DNA of 64,000 bases from Eucalyptus grandis (lineage: Eukaryota; Streptophyta; Magnoliopsida; Myrtales; Myrtaceae): NCBI RefSeq assembly GCF_016545825.1, contig NC_052612.1:6696001-6760000 (forward strand), given 5' to 3'. Below the pieces are notes generated by a model. The model was not told where the DNA came from and searched no databases. It worked only from the letters and a program-made list of their open reading frames with translations. Shown here piece by piece: positions 34,601 through 44,984 of the stretch; the stretch's first letter is position 1, and each line of letters begins with the position of its first letter. The position numbers and the translations under genes are program-made.

Positions 34601-37589
34601 CGGCGAGGGCCGCGAGCCCTCGCCAGATCCGGGCGAGGTCGCGGCCCTCGCCGCGATTTGGCGAGGGCTCGCAGCCCTCGCCGTCGGTCAGCCGGGGGCC
34701 GGCGACCCCGACCGACCCTCCCCCTCCGTCGCCGGCCCTTCCCGGCGACGGCGGGAGGCGGCGACGGCGGGGAGGCGGCGGCGGCGAGGGCTCGGCCCTC
34801 GCCCGCCCGTTCGACCTCCCCACTTTTTTTTTTTTTTTTAAATTCTTAAATTCTTAAATTTTTAAAATTTTCTTTTTTTTTTTTTAAATTTTTAAAATTT
34901 TTTAAAATTAAAATTTTTAAAATTTTCTTTTTTAAAAATTTTTTGTTAATTTTTATGCTGATTTGAGCTCCGGCGAGCCACGTAGGCAAAAAATAATAAT
35001 AAAATATTGCCACGTAGGATTTCCGGCAAGGGTCGCCGGAGGTGGCACTTAAGTGTCCCACTCGAAAAAAAAAGTGGCACTTAAGTGTACCGTTTGGAAG
35101 TTATGGCACTTAAGTGTCCCGGCGTGCCAAGTTATGGCACTTGTGCTGTTCTTCTGCCGCCGTATACCTTTATGAAGAAGATGACGTTCAATCTAGAGAG
35201 GGTGGAATAATTTTAAGGGGGATTTCGGTACGGCGTTGTGGAGGCTATTGCAATGTTCTCGACAATTAAATAAGTCTGCTTGATACTTGCTAGAATTCGA
35301 CGGACATAATATGAAAAGATCATTTTCCTTTTCTTGATCTTGCCCTAGCTTGCATTACGTCTACTGACTTTATAGATACTTCATGTTGTGGAAATGCCAT
35401 GTAAATTGCTATGTCATTTAGTAAGATTTTTATAGTGAAATCTTAAGTTCCTGTCAATGTCATTAACTAGTTTTGGTATTGCAATCTAATCTGTTATTGT
35501 CGACTATCAATACTAGTAGTGATTAAGGCACGTCAAAGGTGTCCTTACTCCAAAATGGGTTTAAATATATCGAGACCAACCAAGCTCCAACCATCCTAAT
35601 TTGGAGCTCCTAATCCCAGATTTACTTGATCTGATGCTCAAGAAAAACATGAAGCTATTCGCAATGACCGACTCCAATGGGGCCAATGTATTCCATTTAG
35701 CAGCTCACCTGAATCTGACCCGGGTATTCGAATTCTTACGACCAGAAACTGAATATTTGACCCGAGCAAGGGACTTGAATGGAGATCTCCCTATTCATAT
35801 TGCGAGCAAGATGGGTCATGTTGAACATATCGAGAAGCTGAGGAAAGTATTACTTTCACTAAGTGGGCAAGGGCAAACCGTTCTTCATATCGCCGCAAAA
35901 TATGGGAGAGTCTCTGTAGCGAGATACATACTCAGCAATCCAGATCTAGGGATGCTGTTAAATGCACAAGATAATGATGGAAATACAGCGTTGCACTTGG
36001 CTGCGATGCATTCACAGCCCGCTGCTTTGATTCATCTTGTGCGGACTGACGGAATTCAACTCAGCGTTTGCAACAACCAATGCTTGTTTGCTGGTGACAT
36101 TGCTCTACGACAACGCAAGGCAGAGGGTTATAAGATTCGGCATGTAGGTAACATGAACAGTCACTATTTTATTTATTAACTTACTGGAGATTTCGTAGAC
36201 TAATGCATTAGTTAAGGCAGATCTTGTATTCAAATCATTATGTCTCCCAGCCAACTAGATAGTAGAAGTATTGATCAAATTTCTAGAATAGCCGAGACTC
36301 CTCTCGGATAAGTGTTCAGCAAGTCCCTAATTTAGTCTTGATAGGAGGTAATTAAAATTTGTGATCATGGATTTCTCTGCAGTTAGAAACAAGTAACGTG
36401 TCTTTCATAACACGGAGATAACAATTTACATATTTCGTTTAATTGAGCCTCTGAATACGCTCATGAATAAAAAGGCAGGGTTTGTCAAGGTTGTATTCTG
36501 TTTTTCATAAAAAGCCAGGGGTCAATGTGACAAATTTGACCGCTCCAAATGTAGCACAATCTCATAACATTATCATTTTGTCGACCTATGAAATGATTGC
36601 CCATATAAATTCCATTCACGCCTCTTTTTTCGTCTAAAATGAACTTGGTAGTTTTGTGCTAATTCTTCAAAAAGAGCAGAAACTGCATCTTTAGAAGCAA
36701 ACGTTTCCAGAGTTCATTCCCGTTATCAATATGGTATAAGTTTTTTCTTATTTTCCTTTTTACATGCTTCCGATCTCAGCACTTGGCATGCTTGGCGTTG
36801 GCTTTCTCGCCCACGGGAAAAGGTCCACTTAGAAACCGAGATTTACTCCTAGTTGGAGCGAAAGCTCGAGATGAAGAGTTATCAGTAGTCCGCTCGCGCA
36901 AAAGCATGCCGAGCAGGGACACCGTCAAGGATTACATGAATTCCCGTATGGTGGTGGCAACGCTTGTGGCCACAGTGAGTTTCGCAGCTGGTTTTGCAGT
37001 TCCTGGAGGATTTAACAGCTCGGACACAGCCTCCAAAGATGAGCGGGGCATGGCTACGATGCTGGACAATAAAATGTTCCAGGCTTTCGCGATTTGCAAC
37101 ACCATCGCGATGTTCTGCTCAATAACTGTGGTCGTCAACCTCATCTGGGCGCAGGAAGTTGATGTCGACGCTGCAGTCGCTGCATTCGAGCGCACAACGC
37201 TACCACTACAAATTGCACTCCCGGCGATGTCCACCGCTTTCTTAACTGGTGTCACCTTGACCCTTGGCAAACTCCCGTGGCTTGCTAACACCATATTTTA
37301 TTTGGGACTCGTTTTCCTCCTCATTATCTCATTTGCTATTTTGTTAGAGAAGCCTCCCATCTTTAAAATCTGCGGTCATCCTCTCCGTCGACCAACATTC
37401 TGGCTTATTATCGCTTACATTTATTTGTGTCTAGTTAGGACGTACATTTATGATGACGATGACGCGAAAGATAACAGAAGGGAGAAGAAGACCTTCGCTA
37501 GTCCGCCTGTGGATGTTGCCGGTAAATCGAGGACCGATGACTCGGCGAAAGCAAAATGTGAGGATGCGTTACATCCTCCAAGTCACTGA
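28693..37589 (+). CDS. Ankyrin-repeat membrane protein with PGG domain (ACD6/ITN1-like), exon 1 damaged
   Basis: Three exons: about 28,693-29,514, 35,575-36,143 and 36,780-37,589, with matching phases (1, then 0). Ankyrin repeats: LLHRAAATENDDILRFLIDY, DTPLHWVARLG, GNTALHRAVHRGHANLVHYL, NVFHLAAHLN, QTVLHIAAKYGRVSVARYIL, GNTALHLAAMHS. Exon 3 has the PGG motif region DYMNSRMVVATLVATVSFAA then GFAVPGGF, followed by three hydrophobic segments (FAICNTIAMFCSITVVVNLI; IALPAMSTAFLTGVTLTLG; TIFYLGLVFLLIISFAILL). Family members act at the plasma membrane or ER in defence and stress signalling. Exon 1 carries defects: the MGSMEGELSIEVEDGG frame stops at 28,828, and the downstream frame (from ATG 28,854) hits TGA at 29,007 before the first ankyrin repeat. 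It may be a pseudogene or start internally. The 6-kb intron 1 holds three TIR elements. Confidence 0.75.
30385..31122. mobile_element. Non-autonomous TIR element with long (about 170 bp) inverted ends, in ankyrin intron 1
   Basis: Left end gaattgtccaaaaaattctaaattt and right end aaaactttttggacaattttcc are inverted copies. The inversion continues through gccaattcagttataaa / ttataactaaattggc and tcattctaatcaattt / aaattggctagaatga. The centre has a pyrimidine tract, a short GC-rich core and a long purine tract. No transposase. The long TIRs suggest a Mutator-like or foldback class; a clean target duplication is not visible. Confidence 0.7.
31852..32540. mobile_element. Second TIR element of the same family, in ankyrin intron 1
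   Basis: Left end gaaaattatctaaaaagtct and right end gaactttttggacaattttc are inverted. Inner matches include gccaattcaa / actgaattggc and aactaattttgactagaatt / aattcctatcaaaattggcc. The core (32,080-32,290) is GC-rich with ggccagctac and gccttgcc words between a ct-rich and a ga-rich tract, as in the 30.4-kb element. Confidence 0.7.
32641..33761. other. Remainder of ankyrin intron 1, no feature recognised
   Basis: AT-rich; short frames only. Ends at the target duplication of the 33.8-kb element. Confidence 0.4.
33762..35168. mobile_element. Mutator-like non-autonomous element with 10-bp target duplication
   Basis: The 10-bp gccgtatacc occurs at 33,762-33,771 and 35,159-35,168. Between them the ends are inverted: a 23-base outer tip of weak similarity, then ataacttggcacgccgggac / gtcccggcgtgccaagttat, and repeated cacttaagtgccat words. 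An inner pair, ggaggtcgaacgggcgg / ccgcccgttcgacctcc, makes the GC-rich core itself part of the palindrome. The core (34,130-34,815) consists of gagggc/gccctcg words flanked by A- and T-homopolymers. Long open frames on both strands are compositional. No transposase. Confidence 0.8.
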
Positions 37590-37847
37590 TTTGAATTGAT
37601 CATTCCATATTATCTGTAATATGTAGAAATAATATATGTTTTCCTTGGTGAGCGTGACTCACACGACGGTTGCTTTCCTTTATGTCAGATCAAAGGTGAC
37701 TGTTAATGTATGTAAGCTAATCCATGTGTTCCTCTAATAATTTAACTTATTAGAATTGTTGGATATAATTCCATCAAATTTCATATGTTATTAAAGCAGA
37801 TGTTCTAAGTTCAAACATTTTTAGGTCCTATTTGCTTCATTTATTAT

Positions 37848-38430
37848 GGGCGCGTTTGGTAACGTTTGTTTAAAAATTGTTCCGGGAATGTAAATAGAAA
37901 AAAGTGTTTCATGCTCGGAGAACAATTTTTGACCGAGAAAAGATGCGTTTTGGTAAATATGTTCTGGAAATAAAAATGAATAGAAATACGTTTGGTAAAT
38001 TTATATTCTTTTTTTTGCTTCTTTTAATTTTTTTAATATTTTTATTTTATTTTTCCTTTTTCTTTTCTTTTTTATTTTTCTTCTTTCGGTCTGGCCGCCG
38101 GCCTCCGGCGACCGGCCGACGGGGCCAACAGCCTTGCCCAGATCCGCGACGCTCCGGCGAGGTTGCCAACCTCGACGGTTGGTCGCCGGCCATGGCCGAG
38201 GCCGCGACCGGCCAAAGAAAAAGAAGAAGAAAATAGAAGAGAGAATTGTTTCTTCAAAAGTGTTTCGGAGCAATAAACAATTTCTGTTCTTTTTGTGTTC
38301 CGGGAACAAAAAATCTGATTTTGAACAAAAACGCAAACAAACGCATTTCTATTCTTTTTTTGTTCTCGGGAACAAAAAAACAAAATTTCTATTCATAAAC
38401 AAAAAAAAAAGAACGAAAACATGCAGCCCC
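37848..38430. mobile_element. PIF/Harbinger-like MITE
   Basis: The left end gggcgcgtttggtaacg is typical of PIF/Harbinger-type tips. The right end read in reverse is ggggctgcatgttttcg, a weak match. Flanks are tat on both sides (37,845-37,847 and 38,431-38,433). Subterminal words cgtttggtaa / ttccgggaacaa recur. The core (38,085-38,215) is GC-rich between pyrimidine and purine tracts. Confidence 0.55.
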
Positions 38431-38989
38431 TATATGTTCTCATGTTTCAATCTTAGATCAATTCAAGTTTATGAGTGAAGATGAGTATAAAAATATTTGT
38501 ATTAAAGTCTTTGAATTAAAGATCGCATACGTCTAATAATTTAAATTTTTAGAATGATTAATTGTAGTTCCCCGAAATTTCAAAGTGATACACGCTTCAT
38601 GTAAATTAAATGGATGAATGGCTCATTTCATCCATTTCATCACCCTAGAATCAAATTGTTAACTTTGAACATGTGGAAGCTTGTGGGTTTATGAAATCAC
38701 TCGTCTAGAGTGGCCATGTCCAATTTACTTTGAACCAGTCCAATTTGCGGCACTCTCAAGTCATGAAATCCTAAGCACTCACTTAGTCACTTACCCGTCT
38801 GGTGTGCAAAGAAGCTAATTCTCATCGCCTACTCTTTGAGTCGAGAGTTGGGTGAAGAAAACCGGAACAAAATAATTCTCTTCACTACTCACAAAAAAAT
38901 AGAATCAAATACCGAACTCATTTCCATTTACACCCCTTTCATTTCCCCACTTCTCCCTCCTAGGCGCCCAATTTCTGTGCATGCAAATG

Positions 38990-39865
38990 AGTTTTGGTGT
39001 TTGATTCTTGGCGGGGTATAATCTAGTGAGCAGCGAGCGCAGAAGTCTAGTCAAGGGACGAGATAAAAAGGAATTGCAATACGCAACTCAAGGACAATTT
39101 TGGAAAAGTCTGGATATGTGATTTTCCTCCTCTGATCTCTGATTTTTATTTCAAAGCTGGCTGGTATTGACACGTAGAATATAACTCTAAAGTGATTCTG
39201 GACCTATTTATTCAACAATGAACGTAGATAATTACAAAAAATAAAAAGGATCCCATTGTACGAATGTCTATTGAGCTATAAACTATTAAAATTAATTGAT
39301 TTAATTTTAAACATCTTGACGATTTGTCAATATAATCATTTCGACCAACTTTGAACGAAAATCGTTAACGTGGACATTAGCCATCCTTTGCACATGACCA
39401 GTATTGAGTTGGACAATTTTTGTAATTTAAAAAAAAAATTCTCAATTTTTTTTCTTTTTTTTCATGTTTTCATTTTCTTCATTTTCATTTCTTATATTTT
39501 CCTTTTTTCTTTTTCTTATTCCCCTTCGCCAGCCATTGGCCAGTCCATGGCTTCGGTGATTGATGGCAACGGCCCCGATGCCCTCACCAGCTAGCAAGGG
39601 CTGATGGATTTGCTGGGAGCCACATACTAACGGAGGGACAAAGGAAGAAAAAAAAAGGAAAGAAAAGAAACTAAAAAAGGAAAAAAAATTTGAAAAAATT
39701 GTAAAAATTATTCACATCAGCATCGGCACCTAGATCTGGGCGAGGCCAATCTCGTCATGGCCTGGCCTAAATCTGGGTGAAGCCACCTTGTGCACGGCCC
39801 CAAGACCTTGCTCGTGGCTGACAAGACTCATCAAAGAATCAAAAGAATCAAGAAGAGAAAAAAAT
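38990..39865. repeat. Interspersed repeat, copy 2 (partner at 5821)
   Basis: From gagttttggtgtttgattc onward it is collinear with 5821-6505. It includes about 200 bases (39,520-39,715) of extra core absent from copy 1. It is truncated at the right end, at aagaagagaaaaaaatta. Confidence 0.8.
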
Positions 39866-39988
39866 TAATTTAGACGTCCCGATTAATTAATGATTTCCCT
39901 ATAGCTTGTACCTCTAAAGTCAATTAAATATTATTAATGGATTAAAGTTGCATATGTTGCACTTCGCACTAAGAATAATGAGTTATTA

Positions 39989-40229
39989 AGGTTCCTTTTA
40001 TTTCACACATAAATGACTTGAAAAATATTTTCCTAAAAACGATTGTTTATATCGCTTAAAATAATTAGTTAATGAAAAATATTTTCATTATCGACAATAA
40101 TTTATATCTAAATATTTATGTGGATGATGAAAATATTATTCGTTTATTCATTCCTATAAGTGATACCGACAATTATTTTTAAGAAAATATTTTCTAAATT
40201 ATTCATTTTACGTGAAATAAATGCACCTT
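39989..40229. mobile_element. Small MITE-like inverted-repeat element
   Basis: Left aaggttccttttatttcaca and the reverse complement of the right end, aaggtgcatttatttcacgt, match. Inner gaaaaatattttcctaaaaa and gaaaatattttcttaaaaat are also inverted. About 240 bp, AT-rich, non-coding. Confidence 0.6.
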
Positions 40230-40869
40230 AATTGACAAGTTTTGATAATTGCGTAATTCCTATCAAAGAAAAATAAATATAATATATTTCAACTAAAATC
40301 GCCAAAATTAAATACAGGGAGACTTAAAAATACCTTGTCGATGGTATAGGTGTGCATGTAGAATTTGAATAGTTGGATAAAAGAAAAAAAAAAAAAAAAA
40401 AAGCGTCCGAAAGGAACTTTGAAAGGGTAAATGAGGAAAAAAGGAAGAATTGTGGAGGAAGAGATGGAAGTCAAAGCCGGCCGGAGCAATAAACTCGAAT
40501 AAAAGAATAAATTAGGTTAAAACTTGATTTTTTTCTCTCCCTTTTGATTCGTTTTCATTTCTGCTATTGATTTTGTCATTTTGAGCTTAGGTTGCTACCT
40601 AATAGGCAGAAATTTCGTAACATTTGATATGATATGCAAATACACATTACTTGTGTATATCTCGAAAATTCCACTTTTAGACACTGTTTTTTGCTGGCTT
40701 CAAAAAAATGCCCTTCTATTAATCTTCCGAGCGTTAAAAACTACAAAATACAAACTAAAAAAGTCAAATTGTGAGAGCAACTTCTGTTTGCTCTTACTTT
40801 TGTTTTGCATTGCATATTGGTCCTTCACCTATTTTTGTATGCTGATAGCTAATTATAAACACCAAGTTG

Positions 40870-42335
40870 CTTCAAAGGTCATAGTTGAAACAAGCATATA
40901 TTGAAATGTAGAGGCAAAAGAAATTATGCAGGTTCTCGAAACTCTGGAGATTGACCGCGGGGACATCACCCGATCTCGGTATGTTGAGCTTTTTGATGGC
41001 GATGATTTGGCCGCTGGCCAGTTCGGCCTTGTAAACGCTCCCGAACCAGCCCTTTTCCAAAGCAGTACTTTTCGTTGCATTCATTGGTAGTCTTGGCGAT
41101 GTAATTGAATGTGAACTTCCCTTCCCTTCCCTTCCCCATATGATCGACTCGGATTTCTCTTACTTTACAAGACTCTTGATCCCTTCATCGAATTCCTTGT
41201 TTTGCCACCGAACTGCCAGAATCACAGCAATTGAAGTCACCAGAAGTAGTAAACAGCAGACGCCCAGGGTCACACCAATAAGAACCTTTTCCTATGGTTG
41301 GTCGATTATCGCTCATCCCACAAGGAGATAATCCGGTCGCATTTCCACACAAACCCGGATTCACGATTAAAGCACTTCCCCATGCTTGTTGGGAGAGGCG
41401 ACCACTACGAACCGCACTGATCGGCTCATTGTACGATAAGTCTATTGAGCTTCAACTCCTCATGCTGGTGAGAGGAGCTGGGATCGTACCCGACAATTTG
41501 TTACGTAAAAGATTGAGATTTTCCAATTCAGTGAGCTTTGCTAAATTGGAAGGAATTGATCCTGCTAGAGAATTGTGGCTCAAGTCCAGGAGATTCTGTA
41601 ACTTGAACAAGTTCCTCAGCTCTGGCAATATGACATCCAACAGATTGTTGTTGCTCAAGTTCAAGCTCGGTAAATTCTTGCAATTCGCTAGCTCTTCTGG
41701 TATGCTACCGCTCAATGCCTTCTCCTCGATAAATCAAGATATTCTAGCTTCGATAAGTTTCCTAACGAGGTGGGAATATTTCCAGCCAAATGGTTGTAGC
41801 TCAAGTTCAGCTTAATCAACGCCCCCAGACTTACCAAATCATCGGGAATTTTCCTGGTCGATTCATTGCCATATGGAGTCAGATCGCACAATTGAGACAA
41901 TTTCCCAAGCTCCGGCGAGATGCAGCTGCGGATTTTGTTACCATCTATCTGCAAATTCGTGACATTCGTGCACTCTCCCCATTCTGCAGAGAGATTCCCG
42001 ACAAATCGGTTGTTGCTGAGGGCCTGAGGCTTATAAAGTCCGGATTCAGATAAATTCCAAACGCACTGATGACATCTGCAGTGAACCGATTGCTGTCCAG
42101 ACGGACTCTCGTTAGCCCCGGACAATTCCTAAGCAGTTGGGCAGCGGCTCGGTGAAGTTACTCCCACCGACCACGAGATATCAAAAAGAGCAAAGCCGCT
42201 GCATATATCTGGCGGCAGCTCTCTGGTGAAGCTGTTGTTTGAAAAGCTAACGTTGCCCAGAGAATGGCTGTACTTGCCGAAATCACGTGGTATGCCTCCC
42301 GAGAAATTGTTCATGAACAAAGAGATGGACTGTAA
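40870..42335 (-). pseudogene. LRR receptor-like kinase pseudogene, copy B
   Basis: Reading on the minus strand from 42,320: NNFSGGIPRDFGKYSHSLGN, then NNSFTRELPPDICSGFALFD, LRR repeats with NNRFVGNLSAEWGECTNVTN and LNLSYNHLAGNIPTSLGNLS, then a PGLCGN-type segment, a transmembrane segment, and the start of a kinase (GSVYKAELASGQIIAIKKLN). The architecture matches MIK/MDIS1-interacting receptor-like kinases. It is broken by several frameshifts, and the kinase stops just after the ATP-binding Lys region (near 40,930), so no catalytic loop is present. Confidence 0.75.
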
Positions 42336-42339
42336 GTGA

Positions 42340-42844
42340 TGCTACGTCATGGCTTTTTCCTTCCCAGCCCTGATCTCCTCTTCTTCAACTTGAAGTGCCT
42401 CCTTGGTTGTACACTTGCTCGTCTTCTTGCAAACCGACCTTCATCACTGACAGCCTCTCAAACTTGACCTCGTAATCAATCAACTTGAGTTTGTTGTCCA
42501 ATGTGTCGCCTTCAATTCTCGTCTACCTACACATGAAGTTCTCCTTGTCAAGCTCATCGATCCGGTGCTTCACATTCTTGAAATGACTAGCTGCATTTGT
42601 GACCAAACAAGACTTACATTATGAAACTCCTGGCTTGATGAGTGTCTGTTGAGTGTACGTACCTTTGGCGATATTAACTTGCTCGATGCTTCCGGCTCCT
42701 CTGTCGCCTTGCACGAGCTCCATGCTCTTTATGAACTGAGGCAGGAGCTTTGGGATCGGGGAATTCAACCCAACAATCAAGACCTTGAACCTGTGAGCTG
42801 GAGCAATCGGGCATGTGAGCTCGTGTGATGCTGGTTGCACCCAT
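42340..42844 (-). pseudogene. Bet v 1-like (PR-10/MLP) pseudogene, copy B
   Basis: Exon 1 starts at ATG 42,844 (MGATSIT), then a small deletion shifts the frame. The correct sequence continues as CPIAPAHRFKVLIVGLNSPI ... GDRGAGSIEQVNIAKG up to a gtacgt donor near 42,665. Exon 2 follows an AG at about 42,595 with NVKHRIDELDKENF, then an in-frame TAG, then RIEGDTLDNKLKLIDYEVKF, and frame loss. The TAG is shared with copy C, so it predates the duplication. Confidence 0.75.
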
Positions 42845-43009
42845 GGCTATTGGCAATGAGAAAGAAATAACCCCAGAGAAGCTTGTGCTTCTGAGTCCTG
42901 TCGATGCCTCCTATTTATGGTTAGAATTATGTGAATAGGTAGGCTTGGTTTGGCAAGAGTCACGTTCGAGGAAAATAGAAGAGTCAAGGATTTGCCGCCT
43001 AAAGAAATG

Positions 43010-44980
43010 TAAAAGAGGAATTAAGTTGGTCTCTTTTGTTCTTTTGGTCGTGAAAATGATTTCGGTCCCTTTCAGATTCAAGTTGTTGAAATATCAAAGT
43101 ATATGTGCCAAAAGATGAACACGAGAGCGCATTCTCATGCTCACATGGGCGGCCATCACTTAGAATTGATTGTTGTGGAGTTTGATACAACGATTCAGCC
43201 AGACTATGTGACGACGTGCTTATCTAATATCGCGATCAAATGTCCTTGTTTAGAAAAGCGACTGTTCATCGAATTTCATTTAATATGTAGAAAACAAGAA
43301 TACTTGATTAGTTAGTGATATGACAACCATTGTCTATCCACAATCCTACTCTCCAATACAAACCTTGCAAATACTCAAAAAATTTGTTTCTCAGCATGAT
43401 CATATTCTGGTAGATAATAACCATATGCATGTGTCCACTTGAGCACTCGCCTACACTCAACTATTTGCAAACATCAAAGGAGCCTAATTTAGTTTCACAG
43501 AAGCAGGTCAGGATAATAAATCAAAAACACTTCATCAGATTTTAACCTATATAACAGCTGTATTTACATTCCAAACTGAAAATCACATAAATCATATTTA
43601 AGTTGGATTAAGTAATAAAACCTGTTGCCAGGCCTCTATGATGAACTTCAACTGTGACCCCGGCTGGCATTGTGTGTCACTAAGCTTATCGAGCTGACAA
43701 GAAGAAAAGACAAAACCTTATTTAATCAATAGCAAAGGGTCAGGAAGCATCAGCAGCACAACATAATAACCAGATGAATAGAAAAGCCATGCATCTTGCT
43801 TCCTATCACAAGAAAACAAAGATCAATTTGTTAATTTAACATCATAAGCAGTTTATCGCAACTCAACCTGCCCAGTTGCCACTAAGCATCAACACATTTA
43901 CCCAGTATAGATTCTTCAGACACAACTGCAATCCTTAGTGTACTCAATACCCATGACTGTCAGACTAAAATGTTAGCCCAAGTACAGAGAGGCAAACACA
44001 TACAGAAACAAAGATCTTCCTGGTCTTGTGGCACTCCTTAATACAGCAATGTGAACCTAAGATCTATTTCTGCAGAAGTTACAACCAGAATACATTTGTC
44101 ACAAAGACTCTTCAGTAATATTATTAATTAATAGAAAATTTGGCTGTTAGTGATGCAAAATGCTATGAAATTAAATAACTGATATGGAATACTATCGATT
44201 TAGTAAGTGCTTCATCCTCTTCCTCCAATTTCCTTTCGTGTCAAGGCAACAAAGTTGGGGGTAGGAATTGGATATCACCATCTCAAATTGTTGGTTCCCT
44301 TGTGTGTGCTAAAATGTTGCAATATTTAAATCAGCAATCCAAGACAATCAATGTCATGCACACGCATACTCGTTGAAATGTGGATAAGAGAAAGATTACA
44401 ATGCACATATTGGCCCCCGCAAGCCCAACTCATCTATAACTCTACAAAGCATAAACAACAACCCGTTAGCAGAATTTCTGTAACATTGAGCAAAAATTAT
44501 GCACATCATGAGCCCCCCAAAAAGTTGACTCTTAGTATAATCAAAGTTATGCTAGCTTTGCTAGAATTCCCAGATTCAATATCTTGACATCAAGATTGTC
44601 CAGTTCAATAGGCTTACTTTTTAAGCATGCTGTTGAAAAAAATGACAGATTATATGCAAATAACATCAACTGAATATGTTGGTGTTAAAAAAACCACTGG
44701 AAATGCTCTGAATTGCTAATTTTATCTAAGTATATGGTGAAGATCATGGATTAATCCTCTCCAAAGCCCAACATTTCTCTTCAGAATCACTTTGTGTAGA
44801 TGCAAAAGTCATCCTTTGGTTACTCGCATCCAAAAAAAGGGAGCATAAATGTTGACTTTCAGTTGATTTTTTCCATCAAATATAACCTATGAAGATATCC
44901 CAAAGTGGCAAGGAAAGTACAATAGTCTGCTTTGGAGCCACAAAAAAACAAAAAACTGAACTTTTTAAAAATCCAAATGC
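43010..44980. other. Intergenic, no gene recognised
   Basis: AT-rich. A 72-base open segment bordered by AG and GT on the minus strand (about 43,623-43,694, LDKLSDTQCQPGSQLKF) looks exon-like but has no partner exons or family I recognise. Confidence 0.35.
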
Positions 44981-44984
44981 CCAC

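Larger units (their letters stand above)
40534..43009. repeat. Segmental duplication, copy B (partner 60,179-62,616)
   Basis: Roughly 2.45 kb collinear with 60,179-62,616 at about 95 percent identity by eye, from cccttttgattcgttttcat to gcctaaagaaat. It carries an LRR-kinase pseudogene and a Bet v 1-like pseudogene. Copy B keeps about 30 bases at 42,650-42,680, including the exon-1 splice donor, that copy C has lost. Confidence 0.9.

Noticed and set aside
34061..34857. Open frames of 101-126 codons on both strands
   Set aside because: They lie in the palindromic GC-rich core of the Mutator-like element; low-complexity Ala/Arg/Pro/Gly composition.
43623..43694. Exon-like open segment LDKLSDTQCQPGSQLKF on the minus strand with AG/GT borders
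   Set aside because: Single short segment, no recognised family, no neighbouring exons, and it does not match the C-terminus of NUP93.
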